Shown: positions 26,417 through 38,900 of the stretch, piece by piece
How the letters are laid out: each line of letters starts with the position of its first letter
How positions within the stretch are numbered: position 1 is the stretch's first letter
Notes under the pieces: model-generated
Seen by the model: the letters and a program-made list of their open reading frames with translations, nothing else
The model's database searches: none
Told to the model about the DNA's origin: nothing
Translations under genes and position numbers: made by a program
Assembly: GCA_921293015.1 (NCBI GenBank)
Contig: OV121092.1
Span: forward strand, 37,207,764-37,271,763
DNA length: 64,000 nt
Origin: Phorcus lineatus
Lineage: Eukaryota; Mollusca; Gastropoda; Trochida; Trochidae
Reading direction: 5' to 3'

Positions 26417-28704
26417 TTCTAAACCAAACTTTCATCAAATGTACATCACATTGTGTTCTATCAATTGAGCAATACCAATTTCCTGTCCGATTCTTGGTTT
26501 GGCCTCCAGATTCGAGCTTAAACAGGTACAGATAGCTGATTTTGACCACATTCGCGGAAAAAGACTGAGTCCAATATATGCATATTGTTGTAGCGAGCGT
26601 GATAACTTTCTTAAAAATGCATATTTCTAAACCAAACTTTCATCAAATGTACATCACATTGTGTTCTAACAATTTTGCAATACCAATTTCCTGTCCGATT
26701 CTTGGTTTGGCCTCCAGATTCGAGCTTAAACAGGTACAGATAGCTGATTTTGACCAAATTCGCGGAAAAAGACTGAGTCCAATATATGCATATTGTTGTA
26801 GCGAGCGCGATAACTTTCTTAAAAATGCATAATTCTAAACCAAACTTTCATCAAATGTACACCACATTGTGTTCTATCGATTGAGTAATACCAATTTCCT
26901 GTCCGATTCTTGGTTTGGCCTCCAGATTCGAGCTTAAACAGGTACAGATAGCTGATTTTGACCAAATTCGCGGAAAAAGACTGAGTCCAATATATGCATT
27001 TTGTTGTAGCGAGCGCGATAACTTTCTTAAAAATGCATATTTCTAAACCAAACTTTCATCAAATGTACACCACATTGTGTTCTATCGATTGAGCAATACC
27101 AATTTCATGTCCGATTCTTGGTTTGGGCTCCAGATTCGAGCTTAAACAGGTACAGATAGCTGATTTTGACCAAATTCGCGGGAAAAGACTGAGTCCAAGA
27201 TATGCATATTGTTGTAGCGAGCGCGATAACTTTCTTAAAAATGCATATTTCTAAACCAAACTTTCATCAAATGTACATCACATTGTGTTCTATCGATTGA
27301 GCAAGACCAATTTCCTGTCCGGTTCTTGGTTTGGCCTCAAGTTTCGAGCTTAAACAGGTACATATAGCTGATTTTGAACAAATTTGCGAAAAAAGACTGA
27401 GTCCAATATATGCATATTGTTGTAGCGAGCGCGATAACTTTCTTAAAAATGCATACTTCTAAACCAAACTTTCATCAAATGTACATCACATTGTGTTCTA
27501 TCGATTGAGCAATACCAATTTCCTGTCCGAGTCTTGGTTTGGGCTCAAGATTCGAGCTTAAACAGGTACAGATAGCTGATTTTGAACAAATTCGCGGAAA
27601 AAGACTGAGTCCAATATATGCATTTTGTTGTAGCGAGCACGATAACTTTCTTAAAAATGCATATTTCTAAACCAAACTTTCATCAAATGTACACCACATT
27701 GTGTTCTATCGATTGAGCAATAGCAATTTCATGTCCTATTATTGGTTTGGGCTCAAGATTCGAGCTTAAACAGGTACAGATAGCTGATTTTGACCAAATT
27801 CGCGGGAAAAGACTGAGTCCAATATATGCATATTGTTGTAGCGAGCGCGATAACTTTCTTAAAAATGCATATTTCTAAACCAAACATTCATCAAATGTAC
27901 ACCACATTGTGTTCTATCGATTGAGCAACAGCAATTTCCTGTCCGATTCTTGGTTTGGCCTCCAGATTCGAGCTTAAACAGGTACAGATAGCTGATTTTG
28001 ACCAAATTCGCGGAAAAAGACTGAGTCCAATATATGCATATTGTTGTAGCGAGCGCGATAACTTTCTTAAAAATGCATATTTCTAAACCAAACTTTCATC
28101 AAATGTACATCACATTGTGTTCTATCAATTGAGCAATACCAATTTCCTGTCCGATTCTTGGTTTGGCCTCCAGATTCGAGCTTAAACAGGTACAGATAGC
28201 TGATTTTGACCAAATTCGCGGAAAAAGACTGAGTCCAATATATGCATATTGTTGTAGCGAGCGCGATAACTTTCTTAAAAATGCATATTTCTAAACCAAA
28301 CTTTCATCAAATGTACATCACATTGTGTTCTAACAATTGAGCAATACCAATTTCCTGTCCGATTCTTGGTTTGGCCTCCAGATTCGAGCTTAAACAGGTA
28401 CAGATAGCTGATTTTGACCAAATTCGCGGAAAAAGACTGAGTCCAATATATGCATATTGTTGTAGCGAGCGAGATAACTTTCTTAAAAATGCATATTTCT
28501 AAACCAAACTTTCATCAAATGTACATCACATTGTGTTCTATCGATTGAGCAAGACCAATTTCCTGTCCGGTTCTTGGTTTGGCCTCAAGTTTCGAGCTTA
28601 AACAGGTACATATAGCTGATTTTGAACAAATTTGCGAAAAAAGACTGAGTCCAATATATGCATATTGTTGTAGCGAGCGCGATAACTTTCTTAAAAATGC
28701 ATAT
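26417..28704. repeat. Transitional block, 11 monomers, at the domain 1 to domain 2 switch
   Basis: The preceding monomer at 26,209 matches that at 28,705. The monomers from 26,417 to 27,664 match 28,913-30,160, an offset of 12 monomers (2,496 bp). Shared rare markers are GACCACATTC (26,417 and 28,913), ATGCATAATTC with GAGTAATACC (26,833 and 29,329) and TGCATTTTG. One monomer (26,625) carries AACAATTTTGCAA, a variant not seen elsewhere. The block looks like a 12-monomer duplication that fused domain 2 order onto the end of HOR copy 3. Confidence 0.75.
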
Positions 28705-29536
28705 TTCTAAACCAAACATTCATCAAATGTACACCACATTGTGTTCTATCGATTGAGCAACAGCAATTTCCTGTCCGATTCTTGGTTTGGCCTCCAGATT
28801 CGAGCTTAAACAGGTACAGATAGCTGATTTTGACCAAATTCGCGGAAAAAGACTGAGTCCAATATATGCATATTGTTGTAGCGAGCACGATAACTTTCTT
28901 AAAAATGCATATTTCTAAACCAAACTTTCATCAAATGTACATCACATTGTGTTCTATCAATTGAGCAATACCAATTTCCTGTCCGATTCTTGGTTTGGCC
29001 TCCAGATTCGAGCTTAAACAGGTACAGATAGCTGATTTTGACCACATTCGCGGAAAAAGACTGAGTCCAATATATGCATATTGTTGTAGCGAGCGTGATA
29101 ACTTTCTTAAAAATGCATATTTCTAAACCAAACTTTCATCAAATGTACATCACATTGTGTTCTAACAATTGAGCAATACCAATTTCCTGTCCGATTCTTG
29201 GTTTGGCCTCCAGATTCGAGCTTAAACAGGTACAGATAGCTGATTTTGACCAAATTCGCGGAAAAAGACTGAGTCCAATATATGCATATTGTTGTAGCGA
29301 GCGCGATAACTTTCTTAAAAATGCATAATTCTAAACCAAACTTTCATCAAATGTACACCACATTGTGTTCTATCGATTGAGTAATACCAATTTCCTGTCC
29401 GATTCTTGGTTTGGCCTCCAGATTCGAGCTTAAACAGGTACAGATAGCTGATTTTGACCAAATTCGCGGAAAAAGACTGAGTCCAATATATGCATATTGT
29501 TGTAGCGAGCACGATAACTTTCTTAAAAATGCATAT

Positions 29537-32500
29537 TTCTAAACCAAACTTTCATCAAATGTACACCACATTGTGTTCTATCGATTGAGCAATACCAATT
29601 TCATGTCCGATTCTTGGTTTGGGCTCCAGATTCGAGCTTAAACAGGTACAGATAGCTGATTTTGACCAAATTCGCGGGAAAAGACTGAGTCCAAGATATG
29701 CATATTGTTGTAGCGAGCGCGATAACTTTCTTAAAAATGCATATTTCTAAACCAAACTTTCATCAAATGTACATCACATTGTGTTCTATCGATTGAGCAA
29801 GACCAATTTCCTGTCCGGTTCTTGGTTTGGCCTCAAGTTTCGAGCTTAAACAGGTACATATAGCTGATTTTGAACAAATTTGCGAAAAAAGACTGAGTCC
29901 AATATATGCATATTGTTGTAGCGAGCGCGATAACTTTCTTAAAAATGCATACTTCTAAACCAAACTTTCATCAAATGTACATCACATTGTGTTCTATCGA
30001 TTGAGCAATACCAATTTCCTGTCCGAGTCTTGGTTTGGGCTCAAGATTCGAGCTTAAACAGGTACAGATAGCTGATTTTGAACAAATTCGCGGAAAAAGA
30101 CTGAGTCCAATATATGCATTTTGTTGTAGCGAGCACGATAACTTTCTTAAAAATGCATATTTCTAAACCAAACTTTCATCAAATGTACACCACATTGTGT
30201 TCTATCGATTGAGCAATAGCAATTTCATGTCCTATTATTGGTTTGGGCTCAAGATTCGAGCTTAAACAGGTACAGATAGCTGATTTTGACCAAATTCGCG
30301 GAAAAAGACTGAGTCCAATATATGCATATTGTTGTAGCGAGCACGATAACTTTCTTAAAAATGCATATTTCTAAACCAAACTTTCATCAAATGTACACCA
30401 CATTGTGTTCTATCGATTGAGCAATAGCAATTTCATGTCCGATTCTTGGTTTGGGCTCCAGATTCGAGCTTAAACAGGTACAGATAGCTGATTTTGACCA
30501 AATTCGCGGGAAAAGACTGAGTCCAATATATGCATATTGTTGTAGCGAGCGCGATAACTTTCTTAAAAATGCATATTTCTAAACCAAACATTCATCAAAT
30601 GTACACCACATTGTGTTCTATCGATTGAGCAACAGCAATTTCCTGTCCGATTCTTGGTTTGGGCTCCAGATTCGAGCTTAAACAGGTACAGATAGCTGAT
30701 TTTGACCAAATTCGCGGAAAAAGACTGAGTCCAATATATGCATATTGTTGTAGCGAGCGCGATAACTTTCTTAAAAATGCATATTTCTAAACCAAACTTT
30801 CATCAAATGTACACCACATTGTGTTCTATCGATTGAGCAATAGCAATTTCATGTCCGATTCTTGGTTTGGCCTCCAGATTCGAGCTTAAACAGGTACAGA
30901 TAGCTGATTTTGACCAAATTCGCGGAAAAAGACTGAGTCCAAGATATGCATATTGTTGTAGCGAGCGCGATAACTTTCTTAAAAATGCATATTTCTAAAC
31001 CAAACTTTCATCAAATGTACATCACATTGTGTTCTATCGATTGAGCAAGACCAATTTCCTGTCCGGTTCTTGGTTTGGCCTCAAGTTTCGAGCTTAAACA
31101 GGTACAGATAGCTGATTTTGACCAAATTCGCGGAAAAAGACTGAGTCCAATATATGCATATTGTTGTAGCGAGCGAGATAACTTTCTTAAAAATGCATAT
31201 TTCTAAACCAAACTTTCATCAAATGTACATCACATTGTGTTCTATCGATTGAGCAATACCAATTTCCTGTCCGATTCTTGGTTTGGCCTCCAGATTCGAG
31301 CTTAAACAGGTACAGATAGCTGATTTTGAACAAATTCGCGGAAAAAGACTGAGTCCAATATATGCATATTGTTGTAGCGAGCACGATAACTTTCTTAAAA
31401 ATGCATATTTCTAAACCAAACTTTCATCAAATGTACACCACATTGTGTTCTATCGATTGAGCAATACCAATTTCATGTCCGATTCTTGGTTTGGGCTCCA
31501 GATTCGAGCTTAAACAGGTACAGATAGCTGATTTTGACCAAATTCGCGGGAAAAGACTGAGTCCAAGATATGCATATTGTTGTAGCGAGCGCGATAACTT
31601 TCTTAAAAATGCATATTTCTAAACCAAACTTTCATCAAATGTACATCACATTGTGTTCTATCGATTGAGCAAGACCAATTTCCTGTCCGGTTCTTGGTTT
31701 GGCCTCAAGTTTCGAGCTTAAACAGGTACATATAGCTGATTTTGAACAAATTTGCGAAAAAAGACTGAGTCCAATATATGCATATTGTTGTAGCGAGCGC
31801 GATAACTTTCTTAAAAATGCATACTTCTAAACCAAACTTTCATCAAATGTACATCACATTGTGTTCTATCGATTGAGCAATACCAATTTCCTGTCCGAGT
31901 CTTGGTTTGGGCTCAAGATTCGAGCTTAAACAGGTACATATAGCTGATTTTTAACAAATTCGCGGAAAAAGACTGAGTCCAATATATGCATTTTGTTGTA
32001 GCGAGCACGATAACTTTCTTAAAAATGCATATTTCTAAACCAAACTTTCATCAAATGTACATCACATTGTGTTCTATCGATTGAGCAATAGCAATTTCAT
32101 GTCTTATTATTGGTTTGGGCTCAAGATTCGAGCTTAAACAGGTACAGATAGCTGATTTTGACCAAATTCGCGGAAAAAGACTGAGTCCAATATATGCATA
32201 TTGTTGTAGCGAGCACGATAACTTTCTTAAAAATGCATATTTCTAAACCAAACTTTCATCAAATGTACACCACATTGTGTTCTATCGATTGAGCAATAGC
32301 AATTTCATGTCCGATTCTTGGTTTGGGCTCCAGATTCGAGCTTAAACAGGTACAGATAGCTGATTTTGACCAAATTCGCGGGAAAAGACTGAGTCCAATA
32401 TATGCATATTGTTGTAGCGAGCGCGATAACTTTCTTAAAAATGCATATTTCTAAACCAAACATTCATCAAATGTACACCACATTGTGTTCTATCGATTGA

Positions 32501-33280
32501 GCAACAGCAATTTCCTGTCCGATTCTTGGTTTAGGCTCCAGATTCGAGCTTAAACAGGTACAGATAGCTGATTTTGACCAAATTCGCGGAAAAAGACTGA
32601 GTCCAATATATGCATATTGTTGTAGCGAGCGCGATAACTTTCTTAAAAATGCATATTTCTAAACCAAACTTTCATCAAATGTACACCACATTGTGTTCTA
32701 TCGATTGAGCAATAGCAATTTCATGTCCGATTCTTGGTTTGGCCTCCAGATTCGAGCTTAAACAGGTACAGATAGCTGATTTTGAACAAATTCGCGGAAA
32801 AAGACTGAGTCCAAGATATGCATATTGTTGTAGCGAGCGCGATAACTTTCTTAAAAATGCATATTTCTAAACCAAACTTTCATCAAATGTACATCACATT
32901 GTGTTCTATCGATTGAGCAAGACCAATTTCCTGTCCGGTTCTTGGTTTGGCCTCAAGTTTCGAGCTTAAACAGGTACAGATAGCTGATTTTGACCAAATT
33001 CGCGGAAAAAGACTGAGTCCAATATATGCATATTGTTGTAGCGAGCGCGATAACTTTCTTAAAAATGCATATTTCTAAACCAAACTTTCATCAAATGTAC
33101 ATCACATTGTGTTCTATCGATTGAGCAATACCAATTTCCTGTCCGATTCTTGGTTTGGCCTCCAGATTCGAGCTTAAACAGGTACAGATAGCTGATTTTG
33201 AACAAATTCGCGGACAAAGACTGAGTCCAATATATGCATATTGTTGTAGCGAGCACGATAACTTTCTTAAAAATGCATAT
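29537..33280. repeat. Nested 9-monomer tandem duplication (2 x 1,872 bp)
   Basis: Monomers 29,537-31,408 and 31,409-33,280 follow the same nine-type order, from CATGTCC/AAGATATG through GAGCAAGACC, CCGAGTC with TGCATTTTG, the TATTATTG type, and on to a GAACAAATTC/GCACG monomer. The second half has gathered private changes (TTTAGGCTCC, GATTTTTAACAA, CTTATTATTG), which makes it distinguishable. The same nested pair occurs in copy B at 36,817-40,560, so the 9-monomer duplication came before the 35-monomer one. Confidence 0.82.
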
Positions 33281-35984
33281 TTCTAAACCAAACTTTCATC
33301 AAATGTACACCACATTGTGTTCTATCGATTGAGCAATACCAATTTCATGTCCGATTCTTGGTTTGGGCTCCAGATTCGAGCTTAAACAGGTACAGATAGC
33401 TGATTTTGACCAAATTCGCGGGAAAAGACTGAGTCCAAGATATGCATATTGTTGTAGCGAGCGCGATAACTTTCTTAAAAATGCATATTTCTAAACCAAA
33501 CTTTCATCAAATGTACATCACATTGTGTTCTATCGATTGAGCAAGACCAATTTCCTGTCCGAGTCTTGGTTTGGGCTCAAGATTCGAGCTTAAACAGGTA
33601 CATATAGCTGATTTTGACCAAATTCGCGGAAAAAGACTGAGTCCAATATATGCATATTGTTGTAGCGAGCACGATAACTTTCTTAAAAATGCATATTTCT
33701 AAACCAAACTTTCATCAAATGTACACCACATTGTGTTCTATCGATTGAGCAATAGCAATTTCATGTCCTATTATTGGTTTGGGCTCAAGATTCGAGCTTA
33801 AACAGGTACAGATAGCTGATTTTGACCAAATTCGCGGAAAAAGACTGAGTCCAATATATGCATATTGTTGTAGCGAGCACGATAACTTTCTTAAAAATGC
33901 ATATTTCTAAACCAAACTTTCATCAAATGTACACCACATTGTGTTCTATCGATTGAGCAATAGTAATTTCATGTCCGATTCTTGGTTTGGGCTCCAGATT
34001 CGAGCTTAAACAGGTACAGATAGTTGATTTTGACCAAATTCGCGGGAAAAGACTGAGTCCAATATATGCATATTGTTGTAGCGAGCGCGATAACTTTCTT
34101 AAAAATGCATATTTCTAAACCAAACATTCATCAAATGTACACCACATTGTGTTCTATCGATTGAGCAACAGCAATTTCCTGTCCGATTCTTGGTTTGGGC
34201 TCCAGATTCGAGCTTAAACAGGTACAGATAGCTGATTTTGACCAAATTCGCGGAAAAAGACTGAGTCCAATATATGCATATTGTTGTAGCGAGCGCGATA
34301 ACTTTCTTAAAAATGCATATTTCTAAACCAAACTTTCATCAAATGTACATCACATTGTGTTCTATCAATTGAGCAATACCAATTTCCTGTCCGATTCTTG
34401 GTTTGGCCTCCAGATTCGAGCTTAAACAGGTACAGATAGCTGATTTTGACCAAATTCGCGGAAAAAGACTGAGTCCAATATATGCATATTGTTGTAGCGA
34501 GCGTGATAACTTTCTTAAAAATGCATATTTCTAAACCAAACTTTCATCAAATGTACATCACATTGTGTTCTAACAATTGAGCAATACCAATTTCCTGTCC
34601 GATTCTTGGTTTGGCCTCCAGATTCGAGCTTAAACAGGTACAGATAGCTGATTTTGAACAAATTCACGGGAAAAGTCTGAGTCCCATATATGCATATTGT
34701 TGTAGCGAGCGCGATAACTTTCTTAAAAATGCATATTTCTAAACCAAACTTTCATCAAATGTACATCACATTGTGTTCTATCGATTGAGCAATACCAATT
34801 TCCTGTCCGAGTCTTGGTTTGGGCTCAAGATTCGAGCTTAAACAGGTACAGATAGCTGATTTTGAACAAATTCGCGGAAAAAGACTGAGTCCAATATATG
34901 CATTTTGTTGTAGCGAGCACGATAACTTTCTTAAAAATGCATATTTCTAAACCAAACTTTCATCAAATGTACACCACATTGTGTTCTATCGATTGAGCAA
35001 TAGCAATTTCATGTCCTATTATTGGTTTGGGCTCAAGATTCGAGCTTAAACAGGTACAGATAGCTGATTTTGACCAAATTCGCGGGAAAAGACTGAGTCC
35101 AATATATGCATATTGTTGTAGCGAGCGCGATAACTTTCTTAAAAATGCATATTTCTAAACCAAACATTCATCAAATGTACACCACATTGTGTTCTATCGA
35201 TTGAGCAACAGCAATTTCCTGTCCGATTCTTGGTTTGGCCTCCAGATTCGAGCTTAAACAGGTACAGATAGCTGATTTTGACCAAATTCGCGGAAAAAGA
35301 CTGAGTCCAATATATGCATATTGTTGTAGCGAGCGCGATAACTTTCTTAAAAATGCATATTTCTAAACCAAACTTTCATCAAATGTACATCACATTGTGT
35401 TCTATCAATTGAGCAATACCAATTTCCTGTCCGATTCTTGGTTTGGCCTCCAGATTCGAGCTTAAACAGGTACAGATAGCTGATTTTGACCAAATTCGCG
35501 GAAAAAGACTGAGTCCAATATATGCATATTGTTGTAGCGAGCGCGATAACTTTCTTAAAAATGCATATTTCTAAACCAAACTTTCATCAAATGTACATCA
35601 CATTGTGTTCTAACAATTGAGCAATACCAATTTCCTGTCCGATTCTTGGTTTGGCCTCCAGATTCGAGCTTAAACAGGTACAGATAGCTGATTTTGACCA
35701 AATTCGCGGAAAAAGACTGAGTCCAATATATGCATATTGTTGTAGCGAGCGCGATAACTTTCTTAAAAATGCATATTTCTAAACCAAACTTTCATCAAAT
35801 GTACATCACATTGTGTTCTATCGATTGAGCAAGACCAATTTCCTGTCCGGTTCTTGGTTTGGCCTCAAGTTTCGAGCTTAAACAGGTACATATAGCTGAT
35901 TTTGAACAAATTTGCGAAAAAAGACTGAGTCCAATATATGCATATTGTTGTAGCGAGCGCGATAACTTTCTTAAAAATGCATAT
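33281..35984. repeat. Right part of HOR copy A, present once
   Basis: Thirteen monomers, of which the first two (33,281 and 33,489) have partners at 40,561 and 40,769. The one at 33,489 is a hybrid: GAGCAAGACC on the left, CCGAGTC / GGGCTCAAGATTC on the right. The rest (33,697-35,984) repeats types found around 27,457-28,704 and includes a CACGGGAAAAGTC monomer with the unique GTCCCATATA (34,529) and one with TAGTAATTTC and TAGTTGATT (33,905). Confidence 0.7.
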
Positions 35985-38900
35985 TTCTAAACCAAACATT
36001 CATCAAATGTACACCACATTGTGTTCTATCGATTGAGCAACAGCAATTTCCTGTCCGATTCTTGGTTTGGCCTCCAGATTCGAGCTTAAACAGGTACAGA
36101 TAGCTGATTTTGACCAAATTCGCGGAAAAAGACTGAGTCCAATATATGCATATTGTTGTAGCGAGCACGATAACTTTCTTAAAAATGCATATTTCTAAAC
36201 CAAACTTTCATCAAATGTACATCACATTGTGTTCTATCAATTGAGCAATACCAATTTCCTGTCCGATTCTTGGTTTGGCCTCCAGATTCGAGCTTAAACA
36301 GGTACAGATAGCTGATTTTGACCACATTCGCGGAAAAAGACTGAGTCCAATATATGCATATTGTTGTAGCGAGCGTGATAACTTTCTTAAAAATGCATAT
36401 TTCTAAACCAAACTTTCATCAAATGTACATCACATTGTGTTCTAACAATTGAGCAATACCAATTTCCTGTCCGATTCTTGGTTTGGCCTCCAGATTCGAG
36501 CTTAAACAGGTACAGATAGCTGATTTTGACCAAATTCGCGGAAAAAGACTGAGTCCAATATATGCATATTGTTGTAGCGAGCGCGATAACTTTCTTAAAA
36601 ATGCATAATTCTAAACCAAACTTTCATCAAATGTACACCACATTGTGTTCTATCGATTGAGTAATACCAATTTCCTGTCCGATTCTTGGTTTGGCCTCCA
36701 GATTCGAGCTTAAACAGGTACAGATAGCTGATTTTGACCAAATTCGCGGAAAAAGACTGAGTCCAATATATGCATTTTGTTGTAGCGAGCACGATAACTT
36801 TCTTAAAAATGCATATTTCTAAACCAAACTTTCATCAAATGTACACCACATTGTGTTCTATCGATTGAGCAATACCAATTTCATGTCCGATTCTTGGTTT
36901 GGGCTCCAGATTCGAGCTTAAACAGGTACAGATAGCTGATTTTGACCAAATTCGCGGGAAAAGACTGAGTCCAAGATATGCATATTGTTGTAGCGAGCGC
37001 GATAACTTTCTTAAAAATGCATATTTCTAAACCAAACTTTCATCAAATGTACATCACATTGTGTTCTATCGATTGAGCAAGACCAATTTCCTGTCCGGTT
37101 CTTGGTTTGGCCTCAAGTTTCGAGCTTAAACAGGTACATATAGCTGATTTTGAACAAATTTGCGAAAAAAGACTGAGTCCAATATATGCATATTGTTGTA
37201 GCGAGCGCGATAACTTTCTTAAAAATGCATACTTCTAAACCAAACTTTCATCAAATGTACATCACATTGTGTTCTATCGATTGAGCAATACCAATTTCCT
37301 GTCCGAGTCTTGGTTTGGGCTCAAGATTCGAGCTTAAACAGGTACAGATAGCTGATTTTGAACAAATTCGCGGAAAAAGACTGAGTCCAATATATGCATT
37401 TTGTTGTAGCGAGCACGATAACTTTCTTAAAAATGCATATTTCTAAACCAAACTTTCATCAAATGTACACCACATTGTGTTCTATCGATTGAGCAATAGC
37501 AATTTCATGTCCTATTATTGGTTTGGGCTCAAGATTCGAGCTTAAACAGGTACAGATAGCTGATTTTGACCAAATTCGCGGAAAAAGACTGAGTCCAATA
37601 TATGCATATTGTTGTAGCGAGCACGATAACTTTCTTAAAAATGCATATTTCTAAACCAAACTTTCATCAAATGTACACCACATTGTGTTCTATCGATTGA
37701 GCAATAGCAATTTCATGTCCGATTCTTGGTTTGGGCTCCAGATTCGAGCTTAAACAGGTACAGATAGCTGATTTTGACCAAATTCGCGGGAAAAGACTGA
37801 GTCCAATATATGCATATTGTTGTAGCGAGCGCGATAACTTTCTTAAAAATGCATATTTCTAAACCAAACATTCATCAAATGTACACCACATTGTGTTCTA
37901 TCGATTGAGCAACAGCAATTTCCTGTCCGATTCTTGGTTTGGGCTCCAGATTCGAGCTTAAACAGGTACAGATAGCTGATTTTGACCAAATTCGCGGAAA
38001 AAGACTGAGTCCAATATATGCATATTGTTGTAGCGAGCGCGATAACTTTCTTAAAAATGCATATTTCTAAACCAAACTTTCATCAAATGTACACCACATT
38101 GTGTTCTATCGATTGAGCAATAGCAATTTCATGTCCGATTCTTGGTTTGGCCTCCAGATTCGAGCTTAAACAGGTACAGATAGCTGATTTTGACCAAATT
38201 CGCGGAAAAAGACTGAGTCCAAGATATGCATATTGTTGTAGCGAGCGCGATAACTTTCTTAAAAATGCATATTTCTAAACCAAACTTTCATCAAATGTAC
38301 ATCACATTGTGTTCTATCGATTGAGCAAGACCAATTTCCTGTCCGGTTCTTGGTTTGGCCTCAAGTTTCGAGCTTAAACAGGTACAGATAGCTGATTTTG
38401 ACCAAATTCGCGGAAAAAGACTGAGTCCAATATATGCATATTGTTGTAGCGAGCGAGATAACTTTCTTAAAAATGCATATTTCTAAACCAAACTTTCATC
38501 AAATGTACATCACATTGTGTTCTATCGATTGAGCAATACCAATTTCCTGTCCGATTCTTGGTTTGGCCTCCAGATTCGAGCTTAAACAGGTACAGATAGC
38601 TGATTTTGAACAAATTCGCGGAAAAAGACTGAGTCCAATATATGCATATTGTTGTAGCGAGCACGATAACTTTCTTAAAAATGCATATTTCTAAACCAAA
38701 CTTTCATCAAATGTACACCACATTGTGTTCTATCGATTGAGCAATACCAATTTCATGTCCGATTCTTGGTTTGGGCTCCAGATTCGAGCTTAAACAGGTA
38801 CAGATAGCTGATTTTGACCAAATTCGCGGTAAAAGACTGAGTCCAAGATATGCATATTGTTGTAGCGAGCGCGATAACTTTCTTAAAAATGCATATTTCT

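Larger units (their letters stand above)
28705..35984. repeat. Domain 2 HOR copy A: 35 monomers (7,280 bp)
   Basis: Begins with AACATTC / AACAGC / GGCCTCC / GCACG and recurs exactly 7,280 bp downstream. Distinctive members are GACCACATTC (28,913), GAGTAATACC (29,329), GATTTTTAACAA (31,825), CTTATTATTG (32,033), TTTAGGCTCC (32,449) and CGGACAAAG (33,073). It contains a nested 9-monomer duplication. The right-hand part (33,697-35,984) has no full partner in copy B, because copy B switches to another arrangement after 40,976. Confidence 0.85.
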
